A stretch of DNA of 64,000 bases from positions 1-64,000 of the forward strand of contig JACPXC010000028.1 in NCBI GenBank assembly GCA_016196755.1. Direction: 5' to 3'. Below, piece by piece: positions 11,026 through 19,418 of the stretch. Below the pieces are notes generated by a model. That model was not told the origin of the DNA. It did no database searches and was given only the letters and a program-made list of their open reading frames with translations. Both the position numbers and the translations under genes were made by a program. Numbering within the stretch: the first letter of the stretch is position 1; each line of letters opens with the position of its first letter. Source of the DNA: Elusimicrobiota bacterium (GTDB lineage Bacteria; Elusimicrobiota; Elusimicrobia; UBA1565).

Positions 11026-12017
11026 AGACCGCCGCTCCTCCTCCGGGCAGGTCCCCGCTCGTCGCCGTCTTGGCTTCGTTCTTCCTCTACTTCATGCCGG
11101 GGGCCGGTCAGATGTACGCGGGCCGCGGCCGGCGCGGCCTGGCCTTCCTGTTCGGGACATATGCGGGAGCTTTCGCGCTCCTCTACGCGCAGGTGACTTT
11201 CCTCCCGGGAGGAGCCCGTTGGCTCGTGGGCGCGCTGCTGGCGGCCTGGTGGTGCTTCATGGCCGTCGATGCCTACCGGTGCGCGCTTGAGTCCCCGCCC
11301 GCGATCGAGGACGCCGGAAGAGCGGCCTTCGCCGGGCCGTTCGAACCGGCCTCTCCGGCCCTGCGCTGGACCTGGGCCGCGACTCGGGCGCTCATGCTGT
11401 GCTGCGGAGCCTTTTTGCTTTTGGTCGTGCTCTTGGCCGGGCTGAGCGCGGCAGCGGCGGCGGTCAAGGCGGGGGCTCCTCTCTCGGCGGCAATCCCGCT
11501 CGCCGTCGCGGCTGCGGGCGCCGCATGCCTCAATTGGCTCGCAATCCGGGGACGTCTCGTCTACGCCGCCGCCGCCGGCTCGGCCCCCTTGCCCGCCGAC
11601 CGCCTGCGGGGGGAGGTACGGCGGTTCGCCGCCGAGGCGTCCGTCGCGGGCGTCTTCCTGGCCTTCTGCGTCTTCGTCACTCAGGGCATTTGGCGCGACT
11701 TGTATCGAGTCTCCAAGGACGGGGCCACGCGCGGCCGGCTGACGGCGCTGCGGACCGCGGTCCAGCAAGCCCGCGACGCCGAGCTGGGATTGGCGCCCGG
11801 CGACCTCAGCGAGCTCTCTCCGAAGTTCATCGACTCCGTTCCCGCCGCGGAGCTCCGGGTATCCGCCTTCCGGAGGCTCCATGAGGACTCGGGCGCGGTG
11901 CGAGTCGGGTCCGCGGCCACCGACGAAGGCGGGTGGCTCTATGACGCCGAGGCGGGGGCCGTCTTCGTCAACTGCACGCATACCGACTCCAAGCTCAGCG
12001 TCTGGAGCGTCTATTGA
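11022..12017 (+). CDS. Multi-pass membrane protein with a pseudopilin-like C-terminal domain
   Basis: The 331-residue protein opens with a short basic stretch and a helix containing PGAGQMYAGRGRRGLAFLF, a GxGQxYxG...rG signature common in small two-helix membrane proteins. About four more helices follow to residue 230. The last 100 residues (GRLTALRTAVQQARDAELG ... DEGGWLYDAEAGAVFVNCTHTD, ending VWSVY) look like the globular half of type II secretion/type IV pseudopilins: a helix that normally follows the pilin N-terminal stem, then DxGGWxY and CTHTDxxxxxW. No prepilin peptidase site is present because the helix preceding it is an internal one. The start is fixed by the ATGA overlap with the M28 peptidase. 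Function unknown; a pilus-related assembly role is a guess. Confidence 0.6.
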   Translation: MKTAAPPPGRSPLVAVLASFFLYFMPGAGQMYAGRGRRGLAFLFGTYAGAFALLYAQVTFLPGGARWLVGALLAAWWCFMAVDAYRCALESPPAIEDAGRAAFAGPFEPASPALRWTWAATRALMLCCGAFLLLVVLLAGLSAAAAAVKAGAPLSAAIPLAVAAAGAACLNWLAIRGRLVYAAAAGSAPLPADRLRGEVRRFAAEASVAGVFLAFCVFVTQGIWRDLYRVSKDGATRGRLTALRTAVQQARDAELGLAPGDLSELSPKFIDSVPAAELRVSAFRRLHEDSGAVRVGSAATDEGGWLYDAEAGAVFVNCTHTDSKLSVWSVY

Positions 12018-12124
12018 CCGGACAACCCTTCGACGCATACCGCCCGTCGCGCTGCCTGTTCTTCGCGATCGGGCCGAAGTAAGCCGCGAGCACTTTATCG
12101 GACCGGGTGATTTAGGAGGCAGCC

Positions 12125-13102
12125 ATGGCGACGCCCAAGAAGATCGTGGTCGTGACGAGCGGGGGAGACGCCCCCGGGATGAACGCCGCCATCCGCGCCG
12201 TCGCCCGCGCGGGGCATGGCCTCGCCTGGGAGGTGTTCGGGGCCCTACGCGGCTTCGAGGGGCTGATCAGGGGAGACCTGCGGCCGCTCGGCCCTCGGGA
12301 CGTTGGCGGCATCATGCAGAACGGCGGGACCATCCTGGGCAGCGCCCGCTCCGAGCGGTTCAAGGACGAGCAAGGCCAGCGCGAAGCCATCGCCCAGCTT
12401 GAGCGCCTGGGAGTCTCGGCCGCCGTCGTCATCGGAGGGAACGGCTCCCAGCAAGGTGCGTTCGCCCTGAGCCGGGCCGGTTTCCCGGCCGTCGGCGTCG
12501 CCTCCACCATCGACAACGACCTGGTGGGCTCCGATGTGACCATCGGCGTCGACACGGCCCTGAACGTCGCGCTGGAGGCCATCGAGCGGCTCAAGTCGAC
12601 CGGCTCGTCTTTGCGCCGGGCCTTCCTGCTCGAGGTGATGGGCCGCGATTGCGGCTACCTGGCTTTGATGGCCGCGGTCGCCGGAGGGGCGGAGGCCGTC
12701 GTCATCCCCGAGGTGGAGACCGACCCGGACGGGCTGGCCGTCGAAATCAGGGCCGCCTACGACCGGGGCAAGCCCCACGGAATCGTGGTGGTGGCCGAAG
12801 GCGCCCGCTTCAACGCCGAAGCCCTCGCCCTTCACTTCAAGGAGCATCGCGAGGTGGGCTTCGACGTGCGCGTCACCATCCTCGGCCATGTCCAGCGGGG
12901 GGCGCGTCCTACCTACGCCGACCGGATGCTGGCCACCCGCCTGGGCGCGGCGGCGGTTGACCGTCTGGCCGAGGGGGGCCATGGAGTTCTATTAGGCATG
13001 CTCCGGGGAGAGGTCGGGGCGACGCCGCTGGCCGAGGTCGCCGGGAAGACCAAACCGCTGGACCTGGACATCTTGAAGCTGGCCGGCGTTATGGCGCTCT
13101 GA
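12125..13102 (+). CDS. pfkA: ATP-type 6-phosphofructokinase
   Basis: The 325-residue protein has the PFK fold motifs in order: TSGGDAPGMNAAIRAV at the N-terminus, IGGNGSQQGAF (residues about 100-110), TIDNDLVGSDVTIGVDTA with the catalytic Asp pair, VMGRDCGYLAL, and a C-terminal LGHVQRGARPTYADR. It phosphorylates fructose-6-phosphate in glycolysis. Gly follows the Asn of GGNGS, as expected for ATP rather than pyrophosphate users (PPi enzymes have Asp there). Two positions are unusual: GGDG reads GGNG, and the residue before TIDND is Ser rather than Gly or Lys. A textbook AGGAGG lies at 12114-12119, five bases before the ATG, so this gene is leadered and Shine-Dalgarno driven. Confidence 0.9.
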   Translation: MATPKKIVVVTSGGDAPGMNAAIRAVARAGHGLAWEVFGALRGFEGLIRGDLRPLGPRDVGGIMQNGGTILGSARSERFKDEQGQREAIAQLERLGVSAAVVIGGNGSQQGAFALSRAGFPAVGVASTIDNDLVGSDVTIGVDTALNVALEAIERLKSTGSSLRRAFLLEVMGRDCGYLALMAAVAGGAEAVVIPEVETDPDGLAVEIRAAYDRGKPHGIVVVAEGARFNAEALALHFKEHREVGFDVRVTILGHVQRGARPTYADRMLATRLGAAAVDRLAEGGHGVLLGMLRGEVGATPLAEVAGKTKPLDLDILKLAGVMAL

Positions 13103-13191
13103 CGCCGGCGCGCGCAGGAGCGCGGGCCCGGCCGGCGCCCGTCGTGCGCATGGGCCTCACGGGCGCCATAGCAGCTTGGAGGGTCCGACGC

Positions 13192-13220
13192 TTGACACAT
13201 CCCCAGGCCGCCCCTAAACT
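13192..13220 (+). promoter_or_regulatory. Sigma-70-type promoter TTGACA-17-TAAACT
   Basis: A perfect -35 TTGACA (13192-13197) is separated by 17 bases from TAAACT (13215-13220). The kinase ATG follows eight bases later, so the transcript would be leaderless or nearly so. Confidence 0.75.
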
Positions 13221-13228
13221 GTGAACGC

Positions 13229-14785
13229 ATGCGGTCCCCCTCTTGGGCGGTCCTGTCGCTCCTGCTCGCTCTGCCGGCGGGCGCGGCCAGGTCCAGCCGC
13301 CTCAAGCAGATGGTGGCCAAGCCCCGCGCCGCCCCCGAGAAGCCCGACCCCGCGCGGGCGCGCATGAAGGAGATCCGCGACGAGCTCGAGGCCATGGAGC
13401 TCAAGCTCAGCCCGCTCGTCGACGAGCTCAAGCAGTTGAGCGACACCTATTCCACGGCCGCCGACCCGCGCACGCTCATCGAGCGGCGGACAGCCCTCCA
13501 TACCGGCCTCACCAAGGCGCTGGAGCAGCATATCCAGCTCGAGGACGAGTTCAGCTCGATGCGCTCCAACGCCGACGTGGGCAACATCGCCCTGCTCATC
13601 AAGTCCTTCGCCAGCGGCCAGGGCCTGCCGCCGGGGATGGAGGCGGGCTACTTCCAATATAACGACGCCCTGGAATTCTCCCGCAACACGCGCAGCTTCC
13701 GCGAGAACGCCAACAGGGTCCTCGCCTCCGACGAGATCCAATTCCAGGCCGCCATGCAGGCTTTCGAACAGCATCAGCGCTGGATGGTGGCGACCTGGGC
13801 GGCGGGCGGGCTCGTGGTCGTCGTGATCGGGGCCCTGCTTTTCTGGCGCCACCGGCAGGCCCGCGGCGCCTATGCCGTCACCGGTTCCACGGGCGAACAG
13901 GTCGTGCTGGGCGGCGACCCTTCCGCTCAGGGAGCCCTGCCGGCCCCCGGCCCCGACATGCCCCCACCCGCGGAGGCCGAGCCGGGGGCCGTGCTGGGCG
14001 GCAACTACCGCATCGAGCGCGTCCTAGGGCGCGGCGGGATGGGAGTGGTCTACGAAGCCACCGACCTGACCCTCCAGCGCAAGGTGGCCATCAAGCGCAT
14101 GACCGACGAGCTCCTCCAGGCCGGCCACGACCTCGAGCTCTTCGTCAACGAAGCGCGCCTGGTCGCCCAGCTCAAGCACCCGCACATCGTCGAGATCCAC
14201 TCCATCCTGCGCGAAGGCGGCCTCCTGCACCTCGTGTTCGAGTACGTCGAGGGCAAGCCGCTCAGCGCCTTCCTCGAGCGCGGCAGCCGCGTGACGCTCA
14301 AGTCCGCCAAGGGCGTGGTGCGTCAGGTAGGCTCGGCGCTCGACTACGCCCACTCCCGCAAGGTCGTGCACCGCGACCTCAAGCCCGCCAACATCATGGT
14401 GGGCCAGGGCGGCGCGATCAAGGTCATGGACTTCGGCATCGCCCACCAGGCCCGGCTGACCGTGGCGAAGATCACGCGCACCGGGGCCTGGGGGACGCCG
14501 CCCTACATGGCTCCCGAGCAGGAGCTCGGGCAGGTGAGCCGCGAGAGCGACTTGTTCGCGCTCGGCGTCTGCCTCTACGAGATGGTCACCGCCCAACTGC
14601 CCTTCTCGGGGCCGAACTTCCTGGCCCAGAAGCGCGAGCGCATCTACCGCCCCCCCACCAAGGTGGCCTCCGGGCTCCCGCCCGAGCTCGACGCCGTCAT
14701 CCACCGCGCGCTCTCGCCCGACCCCAAGGACCGCTTCCACTCCGGCGCCGAGTTCATCGCCGCGGTGGAGGCCCTGACCGGCTAG
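13229..14785 (+). CDS. Membrane receptor Ser/Thr protein kinase with C-terminal cytoplasmic kinase domain
   Basis: The 518-residue protein starts with a signal peptide (SWAVLSLLLALPAGAA). Residues about 40-180 are a charged, helical, probably periplasmic sensor. A transmembrane helix (WMVATWAAGGLVVVVIGALL, about 186-208) and a Pro-rich linker follow, then a full Hanks-type kinase (about 258-517): GRGGMGVVYE P-loop, VAIKRM lysine, HRDLKPAN with catalytic Asp383, DFG at 401-403, APEQE. All key residues are present, so it should be active. Most bacterial receptor kinases put the kinase N-terminal and the sensor C-terminal (PASTA type); here the order is reversed. No phosphatase or obvious substrate gene is adjacent. 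It is transcribed alone from a consensus promoter and converges on the aldehyde dehydrogenase gene. Confidence 0.9.
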   Translation: MRSPSWAVLSLLLALPAGAARSSRLKQMVAKPRAAPEKPDPARARMKEIRDELEAMELKLSPLVDELKQLSDTYSTAADPRTLIERRTALHTGLTKALEQHIQLEDEFSSMRSNADVGNIALLIKSFASGQGLPPGMEAGYFQYNDALEFSRNTRSFRENANRVLASDEIQFQAAMQAFEQHQRWMVATWAAGGLVVVVIGALLFWRHRQARGAYAVTGSTGEQVVLGGDPSAQGALPAPGPDMPPPAEAEPGAVLGGNYRIERVLGRGGMGVVYEATDLTLQRKVAIKRMTDELLQAGHDLELFVNEARLVAQLKHPHIVEIHSILREGGLLHLVFEYVEGKPLSAFLERGSRVTLKSAKGVVRQVGSALDYAHSRKVVHRDLKPANIMVGQGGAIKVMDFGIAHQARLTVAKITRTGAWGTPPYMAPEQELGQVSRESDLFALGVCLYEMVTAQLPFSGPNFLAQKRERIYRPPTKVASGLPPELDAVIHRALSPDPKDRFHSGAEFIAAVEALTG

Positions 14786-14791
14786 GCCCCG

Positions 14792-16396
14792 CTAGAAAAG
14801 ATAGTCGGTCGAGAGGAAGCGCGAGGAGCGCGCGGCCAGGATCCCGCGCACCAGTTTGTCGTCGGACTGCTTGGCGGCCACCACGGTGCGGATCGAGAAT
14901 ACCCGCAGGGCGTCCGACACCGACAGCGTCCCCTCGGCCGAGTCCTTGCGCCCGCCGAACGGGAAGGTGTCGGGTCCGCGCCGGCATTGGGTGTTCACGT
15001 TCACCCGGCAGACCTGGTTGACCAGCGCGTCGAGGAGCGGCCCGGCCGCGGCGGCGTCGGAGGTGAACAGGCTGGCCTGCTGGCCGTAATGCGACTCGGC
15101 CAGCCAGTCGAGCACCTCGGCCGGGTCGTCGAAGGGCGCCACCGGGACGACGGGGCCGAACTGCTCCTCGTCGAAGACGCGCATCCCCTTGGCCACCGGG
15201 TAGAGCACGGCCGGCTGGAAATAACTGCGGTCGGTCTCCCCCCCGCGCGGGTTGGCCACCTTGGCCCCCTTCGCCACCGCGTCGGCGACGTAAGCCGCCA
15301 TCTTCTCCACCGCCCCGTGCTCGGGGAGCGGGGTGAGCTGGACGCCGTCCTCCGAGGGCATCCCGGCCTTGAGCTTGGCCAGCCCGGAGACCAGCTCGGC
15401 CGTGAAGCGCTCGGCGATCGTGCGGTGCACGAAGAGGATCTTGAGCGCCGTGCAGCGCTGGCCGTTGAAGCTCAGCGCGCCCGAGAGGCATTCCTTCGCC
15501 GCGGCCGCCGGGTCGGCGTCGGCGAGGACGACGGCGGCGTTCTTGGCCCCGAGGCCGAGGACGCTGCGCAGGCGGTTCGGGCGCGGATGCGCCTTCTTGA
15601 TGAGGTTCGCCACCGACTTCGAGCCGATGAAGGCCAGCAGGTCGACCGAGCCCTCCGAGACGATCGGCATGACGACCTTGCTGCCCTCGCCGGGCACGAT
15701 GTTGACCACACCCGGCGGGAACGAGGCCGCGAAGGCCTCGAGCAGGGGCATCCCGCAGAGCACCCCGAGGCGCGGGAGCTTGACGACCACCGTGTTGCCC
15801 ATGATGAGGGCCGGCAGCAGAGTGGCGAAGGTCTCATTGAGCGGGTAGTTGTAGGGACCCATGCAGAGCGCCACGCCGAACGGCGAGCGGCGGACCTGGG
15901 CCAGGAACCCGCCGTCGACGGCAAAGCCCGCCGAGCGCCGCTCGAGCTCCTTGAGGGCCCCGACCGTGTCGCGCCCGTAGGCCACCGTGCGGTCCACCTC
16001 GGCCACCGCATCGGCCCAGGGCTTGGCCACCTCCCAGCACAGGAGCTTCGCGATCTCGAGCCGGCGCTCTTCCATGCGCTTGAGAAAGCCCTCGAAGGCG
16101 GCGATGCGCTCCGACGGCGCCGCCGTCGGCCAGGCCCCGCGTCCCTTCCCGTAGGCCTTGACCGCGGCGGCCAGCGCCGCGCGCGCGGCCTCCTCATCGA
16201 GCAGGGCGCAGTCTCCGAGCTTGCGGCGGACCAGGGCGCCGCCCTTCTCCTCGTAGACCGGCGAGAGCACCTCGAAGGAGGGTCCCTTCCAGTCCATGAC
16301 CTTCCCGTCCACGAGATAACGCAGGCCGCCTGCGTAGAGTCCGGGGTCGCGGTCGGCGGGGCCGTTCTTCCAAGTGATGAGCGGAGCGGTCGTCAT
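14792..16396 (-). CDS. Aldehyde dehydrogenase family protein, probably non-phosphorylating NADP-GAPDH-like
   Basis: The 534-residue protein is a complete ALDH: GPYNYPLNETFATLLPALI, FIGSKSVANLI, the catalytic Cys in SFNGQRCTALKI, and NTQCRRGPDTFPFGGRKDSA near the end. The Cys environment and the PFGGRKDSAEGTLSVSDALR tail resemble the GapN-type enzymes that oxidise glyceraldehyde-3-phosphate directly to 3-phosphoglycerate with NADP. The general-base motif is odd: the usual ELGGK reads GLGAK, with no Glu at the expected place, so activity or mechanism may differ. Its ATG overlaps the TGA of the upstream three-domain gene (ATGA), making it the last gene of a four-gene operon. The GapN assignment is inference; ALDH membership is firm. 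Confidence 0.8.
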   Translation of the reverse strand: MTTAPLITWKNGPADRDPGLYAGGLRYLVDGKVMDWKGPSFEVLSPVYEEKGGALVRRKLGDCALLDEEAARAALAAAVKAYGKGRGAWPTAAPSERIAAFEGFLKRMEERRLEIAKLLCWEVAKPWADAVAEVDRTVAYGRDTVGALKELERRSAGFAVDGGFLAQVRRSPFGVALCMGPYNYPLNETFATLLPALIMGNTVVVKLPRLGVLCGMPLLEAFAASFPPGVVNIVPGEGSKVVMPIVSEGSVDLLAFIGSKSVANLIKKAHPRPNRLRSVLGLGAKNAAVVLADADPAAAAKECLSGALSFNGQRCTALKILFVHRTIAERFTAELVSGLAKLKAGMPSEDGVQLTPLPEHGAVEKMAAYVADAVAKGAKVANPRGGETDRSYFQPAVLYPVAKGMRVFDEEQFGPVVPVAPFDDPAEVLDWLAESHYGQQASLFTSDAAAAGPLLDALVNQVCRVNVNTQCRRGPDTFPFGGRKDSAEGTLSVSDALRVFSIRTVVAAKQSDDKLVRGILAARSSRFLSTDYLF

Positions 16397-18702
16397 GGTC
16401 TATAACCTCTCACGAAATCTTCTTGGACGCGCGTCTCGACGGCGCGCGCGCCGCGCGCGCGGCGCACCTCAGCCACCGCTCCCGTGGCGGTGAGGCCGCG
16501 CGACTTGAGCAGGCAGGCGGCGGCAAGCCCCGAGCGGCCCAGGCCCCCGACGCAGTGGACGACCGCGCGCGCCCCGGCTCCCAGCGCCCCATCGAGCCAG
16601 GCGGACAGGCGGCGCATGTCCTCGCGGCTCGGCGCGCGCCCGTCGAGCATCGGCAGGTGGAAGACCTCGAGCCCGGCGGCCCGCACCTCGCCCAGGTAGC
16701 CGTCCACGCCGTATTGGTGGAACTCGGGCGGGCTCAGGAGGCAGGCCAGGTGGCTCACGCCCGCGGCCTTGAGCGCGGCGAGGTCGGCCTTGAGGTCGCG
16801 GCCGTAGTCGCGGCGCCCGGGAAGGATGGTGAGGCCGAGGCGGCCCGGCTTGAGCACCGGGGTGTCGAGCCAGTCGATGCGCAGAGGCCCGGTCCGGCCC
16901 AGGCGCTCCGCGACGCGCGCGCCCAGGCGTCCCATCGCGTAGAGCGCCCAGAGCTTCTGGCGGGCGTCGGACTCGTCGAAGGAGAGGGTGTGGGCGGCGT
17001 AGCGCAGGGCGCCGATCCAGCCCTGCAGGGGGTCGCGGTCAAAGCCAAGCAGGCTCGGGTAGTACGACCGCAGCATGCGCACGGTCCCCCAGGCCCGCAC
17101 CAGCTCCTTGCGGCGCAGGCCGATGGCCGAGGCCGAGGGCAGGGGCTTGGCCAGGTCGGCCACCGCGAGCAGGGCGTCGGTGATCTTGGCGGCCTCGCGC
17201 AGCGCGGCGTCGGAGCCCAGCGGCGTGAAGATGTAGAGCAGGTCGTTCTCGAGCTTGATCAAGTCCTTGAGCACGTGGCCGCGGTGGGTGTGGAAGAAGT
17301 CGATGAGCCAGACGTTGTCGTGGCCGTCGATGACGATGTTGGCGCCGTTTAGGTCGCCGTGGATGAACGCCATCGTGGCCGAGCCCGAGGCGGCCAGGGG
17401 AAGTATCCGCGGCAGCTCGTCGGCGTAGAAGCCCACCGGGTCGGGCGTCTTGAGCCCGCCCGGCAGGCTAAGGACCGGCTTGTCGGCCTTGCCGCCCAGG
17501 ACGCTCTCGATCCGGGGTTTCACCCGGGCCGCCACCGCCGGGTCGAACTGGTAATACTCGAGCAGGCTGCACTTCTCGCGCGCCGCCGCCTGGTAGAGCC
17601 GCCCGAGCTGGTCGCGAAAAACCTCATCGAGGAAGCGCTTGGTCTTGGCCGGGGAGAGGCCCGCGGCGTAGCGCTTCTGGAAGGTCGACGAGCCGCCGCC
17701 GCCCATCGCCGCGTAGCGGTACTTGAGCCCGCCGCGCTCGCCGAAGTCGGCGAAGTCGGCCAGGCGCGGCGCGCTGTTGCCGAGCACCGACTCGATGCGC
17801 TCGAATGCCGCCCGCTCGCGGCCGATGAGCTCTACCGGTCCGATCTTGACGACGCAGGGCGCCTGGGCGTGCCCGTGGGCGTCGACGCTCTCCGAGCCCA
17901 TGACGACGTTCCCCGAGAAGCCCCCGTCGAGCCGGCGCAGGCGCGCCGACACCGAGTCGCGGAACAGGTAGCGCAGCAGCGTCACGTCGGCCGCGGCGAG
18001 CTTAGCGCCGGGCTCGAGATCCAAGGCCGGACGCGTGGCGTCGACTGCCGGCTCCGGGGCGGCCTCGCCGGTCAGGAAAGCCTGGAAGCCGCCGAGCGAC
18101 GGGAACACCTTGACCCCCAGGAGTCTCTGGAGCTGGTCCAAGGCGATGAAGTGCTGGGCGCGCGAAGAGCTGGCGCAAAGCGCCGAGCAGACCGCCAGGT
18201 CGAGGTCCGGGTAGCGCGTGCGGAGCTCATAGGCCAGGAAGCTGATCTTGGCGTCGGTCCAGACGCCCAGGAGCCCCACCTTGGCGCGGCTGCCCTTGAA
18301 CGGCTCGAGCGTGGCCGCCAGCGAGGTGCCCGTGAAGTCGTTGAGGGTCAAAGTGTCGACGAGGCGGATGTCCTTGCCTTGGGCGCCGGGCTCGGGGAAG
18401 GCGAAGGCCGCGCCGGGCGTGTCTTTGAGGCAGTGCCGGCCGAACTGGGCCAGGTGCGAGGCCTGCGCGGGGTCGGCGGCGTCGTGCCAGTCGCGGATGT
18501 GGACGATGCGCAGGCGCTCGTCGGGCAGGGCGTAGGCCCAGCGCATGACGCGGGCCAGAGGCCCGTCCTTAGGGTCCTCGCCGAGCAGGCGGCGGGACTC
18601 CTCGGCGCCCACGTGCAGGAGGTTCGGCAGCGGCTCGTAGCGCCCGACGCGCTGGACGAAGTCGTTTTGGAGGCACTGGGTGATGAGGAGGGAAGGCGTC
18701 AT
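16393..18702 (-). CDS. Three-domain protein: degenerate isochorismatase-like, phosphotransferase/TCAD9-like, dual-specificity phosphatase
   Basis: I place the start at ATG 18702 (769 residues) because it overlaps the SMUG1 stop as ATGA. Residues 1-225 have a cysteine-hydrolase (isochorismatase) fold outline with CLQNDF near the N-terminus, but the usual catalytic Asp is Cys and the catalytic Cys of the GVxTDxC motif is absent (GVWTDAKIS), so it looks inactive. Residues about 235-590 contain CVVKIGP, then HGDLNGANIVIDG near 445 and VWLIDFFHTHRGHVLKD, an aminoglycoside-phosphotransferase-like site closely resembling what I remember as ternary complex-associated domain 9. The last 150 residues are a dual-specificity/CDKN3-type phosphatase with HCVGGLGRSG near 714 (HCxxGxxRS) and an upstream LPMLDG general-acid loop. 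Each later domain appears intact. Such a kinase-like plus phosphatase chain suggests signalling or a conflict-system role. Confidence 0.75.
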   Translation of the reverse strand: MTPSLLITQCLQNDFVQRVGRYEPLPNLLHVGAEESRRLLGEDPKDGPLARVMRWAYALPDERLRIVHIRDWHDAADPAQASHLAQFGRHCLKDTPGAAFAFPEPGAQGKDIRLVDTLTLNDFTGTSLAATLEPFKGSRAKVGLLGVWTDAKISFLAYELRTRYPDLDLAVCSALCASSSRAQHFIALDQLQRLLGVKVFPSLGGFQAFLTGEAAPEPAVDATRPALDLEPGAKLAAADVTLLRYLFRDSVSARLRRLDGGFSGNVVMGSESVDAHGHAQAPCVVKIGPVELIGRERAAFERIESVLGNSAPRLADFADFGERGGLKYRYAAMGGGGSSTFQKRYAAGLSPAKTKRFLDEVFRDQLGRLYQAAAREKCSLLEYYQFDPAVAARVKPRIESVLGGKADKPVLSLPGGLKTPDPVGFYADELPRILPLAASGSATMAFIHGDLNGANIVIDGHDNVWLIDFFHTHRGHVLKDLIKLENDLLYIFTPLGSDAALREAAKITDALLAVADLAKPLPSASAIGLRRKELVRAWGTVRMLRSYYPSLLGFDRDPLQGWIGALRYAAHTLSFDESDARQKLWALYAMGRLGARVAERLGRTGPLRIDWLDTPVLKPGRLGLTILPGRRDYGRDLKADLAALKAAGVSHLACLLSPPEFHQYGVDGYLGEVRAAGLEVFHLPMLDGRAPSREDMRRLSAWLDGALGAGARAVVHCVGGLGRSGLAAACLLKSRGLTATGAVAEVRRARGARAVETRVQEDFVRGYRP

Positions 18703-19418
18703 GCCGGTATCGCCACGTCGAGGGCCTTGAATTGGCGCTCCACTTCCTCGGCCCAGCCCTTGTTGGCCTTGGGGCTGGCCGGGCTCGGGTGCAGGATATT
18801 CCCGAACCCGCAGCCCGCCTCGGACAACGCCACGCGTGCCCGACGCTCGGCGAACTGCCCGACCCCGACGACGAGGCGGGGCTTGTAGTGGGCCGCGAAG
18901 CGCCGCAGGGCCTCGTCGCACGCCGCCTCGAGCGGCGCGCGCTCGGCGGCCGGCAGGCCGTCGGGCGTCAGGTTCTTCCCACCCTCCTCCATAAAGACCA
19001 GCGGGCAATAGTTGAGGACCAGGAACTTCTTGAAGAACTTCTCCGGCGTGACGAAGCGCGCCTTGGCCCAGCCCCACAGGCGCGCCCCGCTCACCTCGCT
19101 GCGCGCGCAATCGAACCCGGAGATGGGGCGCTTCGGATGCTCGCGCCCGGGCTTGCCGACCTTGCCCGTGACGCCCAGCCAGTCGCGCACCAGCGACACC
19201 TCGCCGAACGGCACCCCGGTCTGCGCCATCCCGAAAGGACCGGGGTTCATCCCCAACAACAGGACCTCGGGCCGTCCGGCTCCCCAGCGCTCGAGGTAGG
19301 AGCGGTGCGGGTCCCAGGCATAGTCGAGCGGGTTATAGACGTAGGCCACCGGGGCGGCGAAGCGCAGGGCGGACGCCGCGCGGCTGAGCGCGCGCGCGAT
19401 GGAAACCGGCTCGCTCAC
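18699..19418 (-). CDS. Single-strand-selective uracil-DNA glycosylase (SMUG1 family)
   Basis: The 239-residue protein matches SMUG1 strikingly, including the vertebrate enzyme. GMNPGPFGMAQTGVPFGE (residues 56-73) is the uracil-recognition and water-activating motif; EHPKRPISG, SEVSGARLWG, NLTPDGLPA and LHPSPASPKANKGW (near 208-222) follow in the usual order. SMUG1 removes uracil and oxidised pyrimidines such as 5-hydroxymethyluracil from DNA. It is the second gene of an operon, with a GTG start overlapping the pilT stop (GTGA) and a stop overlapping the three-domain phosphatase gene. SMUG1 is common in animals and patchy in bacteria, so horizontal spread is likely somewhere in its history; base composition matches the surroundings. 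Confidence 0.95.
   Translation of the reverse strand: MSEPVSIARALSRAASALRFAAPVAYVYNPLDYAWDPHRSYLERWGAGRPEVLLLGMNPGPFGMAQTGVPFGEVSLVRDWLGVTGKVGKPGREHPKRPISGFDCARSEVSGARLWGWAKARFVTPEKFFKKFLVLNYCPLVFMEEGGKNLTPDGLPAAERAPLEAACDEALRRFAAHYKPRLVVGVGQFAERRARVALSEAGCGFGNILHPSPASPKANKGWAEEVERQFKALDVAIPA

Noticed and set aside
14987-16405. Long plus-strand frame opposite the aldehyde dehydrogenase
   Set aside because: Arg/Gly/His-rich shadow translation with no motif; the minus strand holds an intact ALDH.
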